From contig NC_051129.1 of assembly GCF_014839805.1 (NCBI RefSeq), forward strand, positions 4,468,920-4,532,919: 64,000 bases of DNA, given 5' to 3'. Positions within the stretch are counted from its first letter, which is position 1; each line of letters starts with the position of its first letter. The translations under genes were made by a program, and so were the position numbers. The notes below the pieces were generated by a model. It made no database searches, was not told the origin of the DNA, and was given only the letters and a program-made list of their open reading frames with translations. Shown piece after piece: positions 47,155 to 58,729 of the stretch. Source of the stretch: Manduca sexta (taxonomy: Eukaryota; Arthropoda; Insecta; Lepidoptera; Sphingidae).

Positions 47155-47984
47155 CTAATTGATCGTGTACTTGCTAAATAAGAGTACGTGATTATTGATA
47201 TTATTGATATTAGGTGAGAATATTCAGGTATTGTTTATCGGTCACGTATTTGGCAAAGAAATTATCTTAGAATTTAGCTTAATATTACGAATTAGGTATA
47301 TATCTTATATCAGTGAAGATGGTATAAGATGTTAATTTAGAGACGACAAACATTTATGTCTACTTGAGTGTTTATTAATTAAGAATGCGTGTGAGTTAGA
47401 TATGTATTAGATAATTCAATTAAGACATATGTTTTTTAAATATAAATAATTGATATTTAATTTTTACGGAATTGTGTCATTAGTATTAGTATTTCATAAT
47501 TAAATAAAATTGAAATATCATTACTAGGCAAAATTTATTCGACGTTCCACATAATTTATCCTTGTGTTGTTAAATAGTTTAATTAGTTGTGTTTTTGTGA
47601 ATAAACTATAATATGATGCCTTCGACGACACTCGGATCTTTGATGACAGGTTAATTAGAAAAAAACATACAATAATTTTTATTTCAGTTGTGTGTAAGAT
47701 GTGATGACATATATTTTGGTAATTTTATAACATACAGAATTTAATTGTGTTGTTGTGGCCGGGTTTCTGATATCCATAATCTAATATCAATAATTTTTAT
47801 TTGTCAAAACAATATTTGGACTGCACTAAATATTGTATTATACTAATAATCGGGTGTAATTATAAAAAATTACAGCTATACCACATCGAATTCAATCCAT
47901 GTTATTACGGATTGCAGACTCAAAACTTAGCTAAATAAGTTTAGCTTTTTTTCAAATAAATACAAATTTTTAATTTTCAAAAAG

Positions 47985-48319
47985 CGGCGATAGCCTAGTT
48001 GCGTGTGGAACGGACTGCCGAGACGAATGTCCGCAGGTTCAAATTCCAAGGGCACACACCTCTGACTTTTCTAAAAAGAAATCATGTGTGTATTCTTTGT
48101 GAATTTATCGTTCACTTTAACGGTGAAGGAAAACATCGTGAGGAAACCTGCACATCTGAGAAGTTCTCTATAGGAATTTCGAAGGTGTGTGAAGTCTGCC
48201 AATCCGCACTAGGCCAGCGTGGTGTACTAAGGCCTAATCCCTCTCAGTAGTAAAGGAGGCCCGTTCTCAGCAGTGGGCAAGTATATAATACAGGGCTGAT
48301 ATTATTATTTATTTATTTA
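47985..48319 (+). mobile_element. SINE-A, full length with 15-bp TSD
   Basis: gcggcgatagcctagttg head, ggttcaaattcc B-box and the gggctgatattattattt/(attt)n tail. TTTAATTTTCAAAAA at 47970-47984 and 48320-48334 is a perfect target-site duplication. Confidence 0.93.
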
Positions 48320-49667
48320 TTTAATTTTCAAAAATATTTACATATTATTTCGTGGCGGTGTTGAAGGCGGACCAGGTTATTTAATACGTAATTCGCCCCC
48401 TGCTCCCTCCCCTATTAATAAATTAAGTTATGTCGCATAGATAAAATATTATTTCATACTTGTGTGGCGGCATAGTTAACATACATCGCCATCTTATCAC
48501 TAACTAAAAGATGAAATAGATAATAATAAGTCCAAAACGCTCACCTATAAAAATGATATTGACAATTAGGAAAAAACGCCCAATAGTAACACCAGATGGC
48601 GATAGTCAATACTAAATTGCGGTTGTCTTGATGTCTCATTCTCTTCCAGTGGGTTGCCCTTAGCATGGTCACTTAATTTCTAAGGGTTGCAAGCGCCTAA
48701 AGTGCTCACCCGAAAGTCTGGTGTGTTTGTTTAAGCGGACGCTTATCAGACTAACAACCGTATGCCATGATCAAAAAAATCAGCCAGATCTTCCCTATCG
48801 ATGGAGGAACGCAACCATCATCTCTTCCACAGCGGTGGACCACTCTATACGTCGCTATACTTGTAAGACCACGAGTAATTTATACTATGTTCTGTCGGCG
48901 TAATTTTCTCAGCCAAGTGAGCCTAACTCACTTAGCTTTTTTAGTTATTGGTCTGCAACCAGTATAAATCAGCTGGTGAGTTCATTATAAGTAAAAAGGT
49001 ATAGTTTAGACAAATTATTGTATCGAGGTTTGTTAATTTAATTTAAACTTCTTAATTACAATTCAAACTTACTGGTTATAAGTAAATAGCAAATTTAGTT
49101 CTCAGTTCTAAGTAATTGAAACCATTTTATCTATACACAGACTAGGCCTACGACAAATTTGATATGTATTGCTGTTAAATTTGTTAATTAATTTACAACT
49201 AAGCATATTAATATTTAATTAATGATGGTAATTAAATTGCCGCCCATTGTTGCTGACGTCATGAATGCTCGCGTCATATCGAACTAAATTCCACATATTT
49301 TGTTATCTACTTTAATATTTCACGATTGCGTTTGATACTTTTATTGTTTGAAAATGATTACTTGGATCAATTTAAAAACTTTAATTGCATAAGGTTTTGA
49401 TTGAAATAGAGATAGGACTGTTTCTTATCCTAGATGCATTATGTCATGTCCCGAATACATTAACATTTAAAAAATATGATTAATGATGATTGATGCATAA
49501 TTAATAGAAATACATATCGACGGTTGAAAGGGGAATTATTTTTCGAAAAAATTTAAATCGTCTAAAAAACCATAGGAAAAGTGATTTCAAATATTATGTA
49601 TGTAAGTCAATGTCGTTTAAGTCAACCGCTGAATTATGTTTTGGTAAATTTTATTGAGTATGTATTA

Positions 49668-49866
49668 GTGGCGGAGGGTGAAATGTTTACTAATATGCAT
49701 TAATGCTTGCAGATCGTTGTAATGGTAATTCGATTTTATATAAATTACGAAAGAGAAACGAGCAGGGATTATATGGACTGAGCAGGGATTATATGGACCG
49801 AGCAGGGATTATATGGACCGAGCAGGGACTGAATGGTTATATGGAGTATGGACCCTCCACCACTAT
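49668..49866 (-). mobile_element. MITE-C copy with internal minisatellite
   Basis: Ends agtggcggagggtgaaatg and tatggaccctccaccact give a short terminal inverted repeat (agtggcggaggg-type). The sub-terminal region is expanded as a 20-bp tandem repeat. Confidence 0.75.
49761..49830. repeat. 20-bp tandem repeat, about 3.5 units
   Basis: agcagggattatatggac(t/c)g is repeated from 49761, 49781 and 49801, with a partial fourth unit at 49821 (agcagggact). Units differ by one base. Confidence 0.92.
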
Positions 49867-50739
49867 AAAATGTTTCTGAATTGGACCAAGCCAGATACTT
49901 TAGAGTCCATTTTAATTAATGTAATCTTAAACTTGATTTTTTCCATGCCTATATTCTGTTTTATCTTTATAAATAAATAAATATTATTTCTTTTTATAAT
50001 ATAGCGGAATCTAGCGATTTAGGACCAAATACACTTTAATCGGAAACGGTTTTGATGATTGATAGACAATGACTTTTGATAGCAATTAGTGTATAATGTA
50101 GAGACACCACGTGAACAGTTAAGTTATAGCAATTTGTAGGTATTACACCACACTCCACTCACAAACCATGCCTCACATATAAAAACGATAAACGCGTTTA
50201 TTACAATACCTTCACAAATTTGTACAACTACCCTCAAAGTATTCAGCTGTATATAACGTATTCGCGAAACTTCAAATACAAAACTTCGGAGTTTAATTTA
50301 TATCAAGAATCCTCAACAAAGAGAATTATAATATATATGGACAATCCTCAAGATAGGGCTCTGATTCCTATAATTTCAGAAGCCTTCAAACAACGTTACT
50401 CAAAAAGCATTTTCCATTGTTTGTGTTAGTTGCCAAGGAGAAACCTTTAGAAGTTAAAAAGCCATGGAATCAGAGTGGACCTCATACTTTAGGTATCAAT
50501 GTGGACAATCTAAATAGTTTGTTGTTAGTTCCTACGTCAGAAGGGGGCTAGGGTGTTATTAAAAATATATTTTAAAATATTGAAAAGTGAGTAAACACCA
50601 TCAAAGCGGATGTATGGACATTTTCGTAAAAATATGTAGGACGAAGCTCCTAAATTAAAGAAAAAAAAACGTAAATGTTGTCTATGTATTATACGTGATT
50701 TTATGTACCTTTGAAGTCCTGAAATAGGCAGGTCATATG

Positions 50740-50900
50740 TTAAGAGAAATACGATCTAAATTTACAAAAAAGGTAACTGAGTGGACTATCCAAGATGATG
50801 CGAAGCCAAAAAGAGATAGGCAATTCAGGAGGTCTGACGACCTAAAGAACGTGGCGGGTCCATTCTGAATGATAACTAACTGACCGAATTTTAATATAAC
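50740..50900 (+). mobile_element. LINE C-terminal fragment
   Basis: One frame reads KFTKKVTEWTIQDDAK, then RDRQFRRSDDLKNVAGPF and stop, matching the 'KVTEW...RGRQxxRWxDDI...GPxW' tail of a common insect LINE. Only a short piece remains. Confidence 0.55.
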
Positions 50901-51199
50901 ATATCGAAACCATTAATCTATTAGGATTTATAGACAGCTTCTTAGCCAGAATTATCAAGAAAAAATATTGAAAGCCAGGTCTTAAGTTCACAAGTTGTTA
51001 GGTAGCACAAACGCGATAAGAACACTTACAAGTGTATTTTTAGGGACCTTTTGAACATTTATTGATACAGTAAAATGTGTGTTAGTAATGCAACTCTGCA
51101 ATTTTTTTTTTGATCCTTAGTGAATACTAAAAGGATTTTTTAAATTTAAATATAATTATAATAAAATCGGATGATTTCATGTTTGTATAATTATTATAG

Positions 51200-51400
51200 C
51201 TTTTACTTGCAGCTCCGCCCGCATGAAAAAGATTTTTCGGGATAAAGATCCTACTATAGATTTTCCCGGAATAGAAAGTAGCTTATGGTCCTACCTAGGG
51301 TCTCAAACTATCTCCGTACCAAATTTCATCAAAATCCGTGGATAGTTTTTGAGTTTATCGCGTTAAGATTGGCAGACAGATGTCGAGAACTTTGGTTTAT
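51200..51400 (+). mobile_element. Helitron-like/Lep-type repeat fragment
   Basis: 'gcagctccgcccgcatgaa', 'gtagcttatggtcctaccta' and 'caaatttcatcaaaatccgtg', the family order seen at 18348. The hairpin at 51415 follows directly. Confidence 0.6.
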
Positions 51401-51414
51401 AATATATATTTATA

Positions 51415-51495
51415 AATTGTTCATTTTAGAAAGTACAAAAATATAAATTAATAAATATAAAATATATATTTTTGTACTTTCTAAAAGGAACAATT
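51415..51495. repeat. 31-bp inverted repeat with 19-nt loop
   Basis: 51415-51445 pairs with 51465-51495 with a single mismatch (30 of 31). Arm landmarks: aattgttc at the base, tagaaagtacaaaaatata near the loop. Its 81-nt size is compatible with a hairpin RNA, but no transcription evidence is visible. Confidence 0.9.
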
Positions 51496-52035
51496 CCCTC
51501 ATATATGTTTGTTGTGTAACTTTAAACGTATATGCAGCGCACGCACCGTAAGCTGTCAAAAGTGATAAATTTTCTCCGTTATTGCAAAATTTCCTTGATG
51601 CTCAGCTTCTATTGGTCATAGCATGATGTTATATAAATATAAATTATATGTATAAATGGTCTATCCAACACGAAATTTTAATTTTCAAATGAAAAATGTA
51701 TTTAAATTGTAGACATTAGTTTTATTTTGTGTTTTTGTAAATCAAAATCAAAAGATATTGCATTTTTATGTCTAATTATTTATTATATTATGCATTTCTT
51801 TTATTTTACGACGTTCATCTAAATTCTCGTCTTCACATTGATCGATGGTGTAAGTTAGGTCAGGTCAGTCAGTCAGTTTTGGGATCTGAAACTATTCACT
51901 CAATTTAATGCTGACTGTACCTACCATGGCTGACTTTCATATTAGACCTAACACGTAGCAAAGTAGTCTGTACTCAACGCCAATTTAGTCTATCATTATT
52001 CAACATCTTTATAATCCAGCTATGCTATGTATGAC

Positions 52036-52150
52036 AAATTAAATTTTCCTGAGACTCGCCGAGTTTCACTGTTCAGTGTCATAAAATGCGTGCCACTGAG
52101 TTGATCCTGGCTTACATGAGTTGTGAGTGCAGGAAAGTCTCTAAATTCCA
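52036..52150 (-). repeat. Repeat family F, third copy (reversed)
   Basis: 'ctgagactcgccgagtttca', 'aaaatgcgtgccactgag' and 'gatcctggcttacatgag' are the reverse of the copies at 11871 and 18896. Confidence 0.65.
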
Positions 52151-53560
52151 ACTATGCAGAATGTGGGGTTGGGGTGATACGCTTTTAACCATTTTGCCTG
52201 ACGTCAAACCTCTTTGGTAAGTTTTATTACTGAATATACTAGCATTTTACTATGTTCCTCAACCTCTACCCGACATTTCAGGATATCTACTTTGTTATCT
52301 TTGATTCTCTCGGGTTGGTACCGAATCGGATTTATCGTATCACCGGCGAGCTGGAGATATTTATCATTCTACTAGTCAATGCGACCCAAAGTTTTCACTT
52401 ATTGTGTAATTATAGCTTGAATTCGGACTTCGTGAACGGTTTTTTTGAACAGGCACGGCAAAATGACCCCACTGTATCTAATGATAATTGGAGGGGAGTA
52501 TGTTATATAAGTGATTTTAATAGTTGTTTAGAAATAATAATTATTATTCTTATGCTTTGTTTTGACGTATCATAAGTGCAACTTTGTTCGCCTACGTGAT
52601 AAATAAAGTATTCTATTTTTATTTTTTATGCACGCACATCCATGGAGGGACATTTGTTGCGGCTCTAGGCACATATTTAAGTGTGTATACCTCATGGTTG
52701 CCAATTCACCTAAGGTCTACGAGGGAGAACATTTCCTGGTCTTCTCCCCTCCTTCCATCCCAAAGGATTCCATCTCCTTTCCCTACACTTCCTTCCCCAG
52801 ATATCGCCTCCCAACTGTCCTCAATGACCCTTCAGTCGCTAAGCCAGGAGATTCCAGTATCCTATTCGCAGGTTCCCCCCATTGTTGACAGCGAGGTCGA
52901 TACAAAAATAAAATAGTGGAGGGGAGTTCAAATAGTCGACTCACGAGTTATGATTATTTCTCGGTAGTCTGTCAATCTATTTAATCTTAACCATAGAATA
53001 TGTTCTGCTACGTAATCTTAGCTAATATTTTACTTTATTACTATATAGTTTATAATTGTATCAATGTATGAAAAATCAAACTATAAAGAATCCCGTACAG
53101 ATCTTTGTTAATGCCAACTGTAGTCCAGTTCTGTGGATTATCAAATATTAAAGTGTTATCATCAAAATTCTATAATAAACTATTTCCAAACAGTATTTGA
53201 ATTGAGTATAATTCATTGGTAACTATTAAATGTTTACAAACAGCCCTTGATTATAAACCCTTACAATTCAATAGTTTTAAAGTGTCTTATAAAACAAAGA
53301 TATAAGGCCCTCATACCTATTAAGATCTAGAAGGAGACAGTTTTCTCCACTCTCCACTTGTTTTTTGACGATATTTTAAAATATAACTTCAGGTATCATA
53401 GACTGCTAATTTACGTATAACTTAAAAAAGTTTAAATTAATTATGTATTTGTTATTAATGATTCTGCATTTTGAAGCGAAATTTTGATGCCCATATCTAT
53501 TCAACCGTGTTGTTTTATTTAATACCCTTTAATGTTTTTAAACATAACTATTAGATAATA

Positions 53561-53885
53561 GCGGCGATAGCCTAGTTGGCTGTGGAACGGACTGCCAACA
53601 TGTCCGCAGGTGCAAATCCCAAGGGCACACAATTCTGACTTTTTTTAAAATCATGTATGTCTTTGTAAATTTATCGTTCGCTTTAACGGTGAAGGAAAAC
53701 ATCGTGAGGAAACCTGCACATCTGAGAAATTCTCTATAGGAATTTCGAAGGTGAGTGAAGTCTACCAATCCGCACTAGGCCAGCGTGGTGAACTAAGGCC
53801 TAATCCCTCTCAGTAGTAGAGGAGGCCCGTGCTCAGCAGTGGGCAAGCATATAATACAGGGCTGATATTATTATTATTATAATAG
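53561..53885 (+). mobile_element. SINE-A, full length with a small deletion
   Basis: gcggcgatagcctagttgg head and gggctgatattattattat tail. A few bases normally present between 'ctgcc' and 'atgtccgcagg' are missing, just before the B-box ggtgcaaatccc. Confidence 0.9.
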
Positions 53886-53984
53886 GTAGAGGTAATAGGT
53901 CTATTAGGTCCCAACATAACCCTCATAATAAGTATGTATTAATGATTTCTTAAGTTTAATATTAGTCATTTAAAAATTAAAGTT

Positions 53985-54080
53985 TTTATGGATTTTATCG
54001 CGGTTTTAATATTTTACATTTCTCCCGACGTTTCGAAGACTTTGCAGCCTTCATGGTCACGAGGAGGACTGAGGTGTTGT
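53985..54080 (+). repeat. Repeat family G core, third copy
   Basis: 'ttatcgcggttttaatattt', 'ctcccgacgtttcgaagact' and 'ttcatggtcacgaggaggac'; shares its core with 14800 and 17117. Confidence 0.6.
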
Positions 54081-55454
54081 ACATCCGCAAAGTCAGAGTT
54101 ACAATATCTACTTACATTTCACAAATATACAACTTTTTTAAAAAAGTAGGTATTACCTAAGTCTTGGGCCCTACATTTATAAAGTTACTTGCGAAAGTTG
54201 TACGTAAAAGAAAAATAAATACTTAGGTCTACGAAGTTCAATAAATTTGTAAATTGTTCGAAAGTTAGTGACGCAATTAATAAAATAATAAAAGGGCCCT
54301 TTGAAAAATATTTCTTATAACTTCATAGAATAAGGCGCTGTTCAGATACTGTTTACATTAAATAAAAATAAACAGTTTTGTTTATTACTTAAGAAATTCA
54401 ATGAAACTATCAATTTCATAGTAATCTATCTTGGTTATTTATATAAATAAAAGTCAGTAGCCAAATGTATGTATGAGCATCTCTTGAGAATAGCTAGACC
54501 TGCTCGACTGATTCCTCTTTTACTGTGTTCCTATTTATCTGGGAGAGGTTAGTATCAAAAAAATATTTTAAAAACTATGGGGCGAGATGGGACAATTTGG
54601 CAATTTGTATGATATTATTTTGTAAACGCCAATTACTAAAATCACCTAGCCCATATCAATGAAATTTTTCGTGGAAGTTTAATCAGTTACAGCTTGAATC
54701 ATAGAATAATTTTGAACCCGATAGATGGCGTTGTTGTCGAGATCTAAAAGAGCAGTTTACATAAAATACAGTCTGTGGCAGGACAACGACAGCTGGGCCC
54801 ACTAGTACAATAAATATGTGAAGGAAAACATTCGTACGCCTTTTGAAGGAGTATGAGATTTAGTATAATTAAGGTTCATAAAGAGCGGTGTAGACAAATA
54901 AAATTCGTATACAATATTGTATGTTACAAATAGTATATTAAATTTGATGGTCGAATTTGGAACACTGGACTGCCATTAGTAAAAATAAATGTTTGTTATG
55001 CAATTTACCTATAGACTACAAAATGTCCGGAGAGATTTTAATTTGTAGGTAGTCTTTAGAGTAACTCAGCTAGTATTCCTGTGAAGTTTCTTAGCATCGG
55101 AGCACCATTTTTTCTCTCTGGTAATTTTGTGTCATCGGTATCTAATTATAAATAATTAATGCTAATAGAAGCAGGTCGATATTATTTATAAGTACAAAAT
55201 GATAACATCTAGTTATAGCCTTTCTGTCTTGTTTCGCGTGCAACAGGACAAACAAAGTCTGTTCAGAGCCTTATATTGTAACTTTTCCGCAAGTCTTGCG
55301 ATCGATGGCTAATGTACAAGTACTGTATGACTATGCAATCTCGCAGTCATAAATCGCAGTTATAATAAATTACTTCCAAAGTATGCATTGTGACTCTCCT
55401 CTCCTTTGGAATAAGCATGAAATGCGCACTTTTTGCATTTAGATATAGCGCATT

Positions 55455-55670
55455 CTCTATAGCAGAAGTGTGTAAGGGTTATAAACCCCGAGGACTCTGG
55501 TTTGACTCTCCTGGCTTTAACAACGAAGAACTTCAAATAGACATATTCTGTGCCTCATTTTATATTGATAGGGCCGCCCCCATCATATCATAGGACGAAA
55601 TATGGCTAAAAGTGGATGCCCTAGTTGCTCCTCTGTCTTCTCGGGGATAAAAAGCGTGATGAATGTTTGT
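55455..55670 (+). mobile_element. SINE-B copy
   Basis: B-box-like ggtttgactctc, 'gggccgcccccatcatatca' interior, 'agtggatgccctagttgctc' and the 'gataaaaagcgtgatgaatg' tail. Same family as 4738-4968. Confidence 0.65.
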
Positions 55671-57545
55671 TTATGTTTTAATGTATAGAATACTCGAAAT
55701 ACTTGGACTTGGTAGTGTTCCAAGTATCTCATATAATTTTAATAAGTTTAATCCAAAATAACATCACATAAATGTTAATTCTTGGTACTTAATTCCATAT
55801 TGCATAGAATTTGTGTTCCAATCATTGCGTATCCCCTCATAGGACCCATTCGTGTAGCCGATTAACATATAGAATACTTTTTACAAGGGTTTCGGCTGGT
55901 TTTGGCCGTTTTGCATATATCAATATAATTAGTAATGACTATCATACACGCTATGGAACATTGTATTTGATAAATTTATCTCTTATGCCTCGATTACACG
56001 AAGCGAGACTCTTGCGGGAAGTTTCTTAAGGTGAGTCAAGTATAAGTTTGTATTAAATTCAGAGGCATACACACTAGACAATAGGAGACATATGTTCAGT
56101 CGACTCAACAAAAGCCACTACTACTGAACCCAGGCCAATTTATTGAAATCGAATTTATAGATGTAGTAGTAGGTATTTATTGGTATACAATATATTTACG
56201 TATTATTACATTAAAAAAACAAACTCTAACCGCATTATACCTAGAAAAATAAATTACAATGGGGCCATAACTACCCTAGGTCCAGTAAAAACTATGAATA
56301 ATTAATTCGTTAAGTGGATTAAGCCGTTTACCCGAGATGTATGCAGTGCTTATCTACGTTTATCACACATCGTCGCGACACTACCACGATGCCATCCGCA
56401 TGCCTCGCCACTACCAATAAACGCATAATTACTCCCCTACGTGATTGCCGATTGCCTTTTAATTGATTACTTCGGCCTCTGTCCTCTTTTAATTGTCCTC
56501 TGTACAGATTGATGGATAACACGTTGCCTAAAAGGCGCTCGATTGGTTTTGTGACCGCCATTTGTGATTTCGTTTTAGGATTGCAAGTGGGCTGTGGAAG
56601 GTATTAGTTTTCGAATGGTATGTAAAATTTTATTAATGAATATTGTGGCTTTAAATTTTCTAGGCAGTAAAATTTTAATTTGTGTGTGTTCTTCGTTCGG
56701 ATTTTTTTTTCTGTACGACAAAATATGAAAGTTGGCTTATGTTTAAATTGATGTATGTTGTGGCGAAAAGCTATAATCATGAGACCATTAGTGCAATAGA
56801 TAAGTATTCATCATGTGAAAGAAACCTATTCCACAATAATTTGGGATACAATAATATAAATACATAAAAACAGTAAGAATTGCGTTATGAGTCGATTTCA
56901 CAAATTAAGTACATTATTAAATTTTACATAATATGTTGAGATGTGTGACGTCTAAATGCACTATATTTATACATTTGTCTGGCAACCCTGGTAACACTCT
57001 GGTAACTGGTTACACGACATACTTCCCCGGCATGCAAGCGCACGCGCAGTCTGCCATCATTGTTTCTTAGTTATATTTATGTGATTCACGAAGAATCCCA
57101 CAGACGTGTTCCAAAAAAAAAGATTTTTTTAAGCATGATTCTATATATCACTTGGCTTTGTTTGCATATCCCTTGTTATTGTTGATAAAAACTATACAGC
57201 AGAATAAAAGGGTTGTTTGAAATAGGATATAAATTACGAAACCATTTAAATAAATACCGTCTTTCGAAGCAATATCGTAAGATTACAATTAACGGAACTA
57301 AATAAATTGCGAGACAATAAAATAGTGTGAGAAGCATTCAATCTTCGCGGCTACTGGATTCATTTAACAAATTATTTTGTTAAGGTTCACTTCATGGAAT
57401 AATAACATAAGTATAAATTAATACTTAATATATATAAAATAACTAAATGTATTGAAAGATTCAGATTGCTATAAGTAAATTAAAATCTCGCAGAACATAC
57501 TCCAATATTTTACATATCTGTACAATAATTGCCCCAGGCTCGAAT

Positions 57546-57646
57546 ATGCGGACCATCATTTTGCTAAAAATAAGTTATATTGCTATTTACACAGCAACCG
57601 AGCCAAACAAATACTTCGTGCATTGTGAAATGAAAAGCGGAAAACG
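57546..57646 (+). other. Candidate first coding exon (unverified)
   Basis: ATG at 57546 opens 33 codons (MRTIILLKISYIAIYTA, then TEPNKYFVHCEMKSGK) ending at AAACG|GTGAGT, a good donor. The start is fairly hydrophobic, as in a secreted protein. Not recognised. A strong acceptor/donor pair 3.7 kb downstream (61381-61400) could follow it in frame. It may be chance. Confidence 0.2.
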
Positions 57647-58126
57647 GTGAGTACAAGTGAAACATTATTGAAATCCATAAGCCCGCGGAATAGTGCCGAA
57701 AGGTATTAATTTCGTTCTAAAGTTTTTGCAAAAAACTACTTTATGATCGTGAATTTTAAGTGCAGAATTAATCTATTCCTTAATATCATCTAAATTACGA
57801 CCATTTCTCATTAAAAGTTTGTTAGAGAATCGTCTATTCACTACACATATAAGTTATGATAACGACTTTATTATGTACTCGTAGGGCTTGATATCCGAAT
57901 AATATTTTTATGACAATAATATTATCATTTCAATTCAATTCAATTTTTAGATTGTGGCTCCATCATTGGCAGTCGATGATTTTGCCAATGTTAAAGTAGG
58001 AAAAATTACAGTAAATTTTTTGGGTCTAATATTATCTATGAATTTTGAGCGGTAAATAAAGCAATGGCATTACAAAATAATCGAAAAACATTATCATTTA
58101 TTTTGGGTTATATACGTTGATTGACA

Positions 58127-58193
58127 GTACCAATAGAGTTAGTTGTTCAGAACAATGACAAGCATTGTTCTGAGTATCTAACTCTATTGGTAC
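58127..58193. repeat. 31-bp near-perfect hairpin, 5-nt loop
   Basis: 58127-58157 pairs with 58163-58193 (loop acaag). At DNA level three of 31 positions differ. As plus-strand RNA two of these become G-U wobbles, leaving one U-U mismatch; as minus-strand RNA all three are true mismatches. Confidence 0.92.
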
Positions 58194-58729
58194 GCAACTT
58201 CACTTGTAGCGCCTCGAACAGTACTATAATGATGAAACTTAAAAAAATAATAAAAAGGGGCGTCAAAAACTTGAATGCCCTGGACGTACAGATAGTTAAG
58301 TCGCTCTCTGAGATTTGAATCCATAACATCCTTGTCGATGAAGTATGCTTAGCTTTCGCACCTAATATAAAAATAATCAAGTCTCCTCGTGTCACGTACG
58401 AACTGAATCGGGCGGTCAAAGTAAACATACCAATATTTATTTGAGAAAAGAGGGTGACTAATATATATAGTTTCATTACAATGAAAGCAGGCTACAACTT
58501 ACATGTAAACAATTATCGGAAAAATAAAAGCCGAAAATACCAATTTATTTTTCGCGTCACATTTCATAGGATTTTTTGTATGGATAGATTCATTACAGCT
58601 GTTGCGGTACATCCAAATTTGACGAATTTGGGTTTTCTCGAAAAATTTGCGAGAGGTCCACCGCCCGAAAATTTGCACACACGCTGTCTACAATATTTTG
58701 ATATATCATCACTAAGAGCCAAAACGTAG

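Larger units (their letters stand above)
47160..58726. other. Upstream intergenic DNA; repeats and weak candidates
   Basis: Contains two full SINE-A, one SINE-B, MITE-C with a minisatellite, LINE scraps, repeat families F and G, and hairpins. 48340-48960 is unclassified GC-richer sequence, possibly an LTR or other TE remnant. 52250-52920 holds two ORFs of about 107-110 codons with no recognised domain. 56330-56600 is CpG-richer with an uncharacterised 77-codon minus-strand ORF. Confidence 0.45.

Noticed and set aside
47999..48250. 83-codon plus-strand ORF, with a similar 82-codon ORF at 1515-1763 on the minus strand
   Set aside because: Both are translations of the SINE-A body, which recurs many times; not genes.
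52252..52916. Two adjacent plus-strand ORFs of 107 and 110 codons
   Set aside because: No domain recognised and different frames; repeat-like context (family F just upstream). Could be a decayed TE, left unnamed.
58147..58476. 109-codon minus-strand ORF
   Set aside because: It runs through the hairpin at 58127-58193 and has no domain or codon pattern; likely chance.
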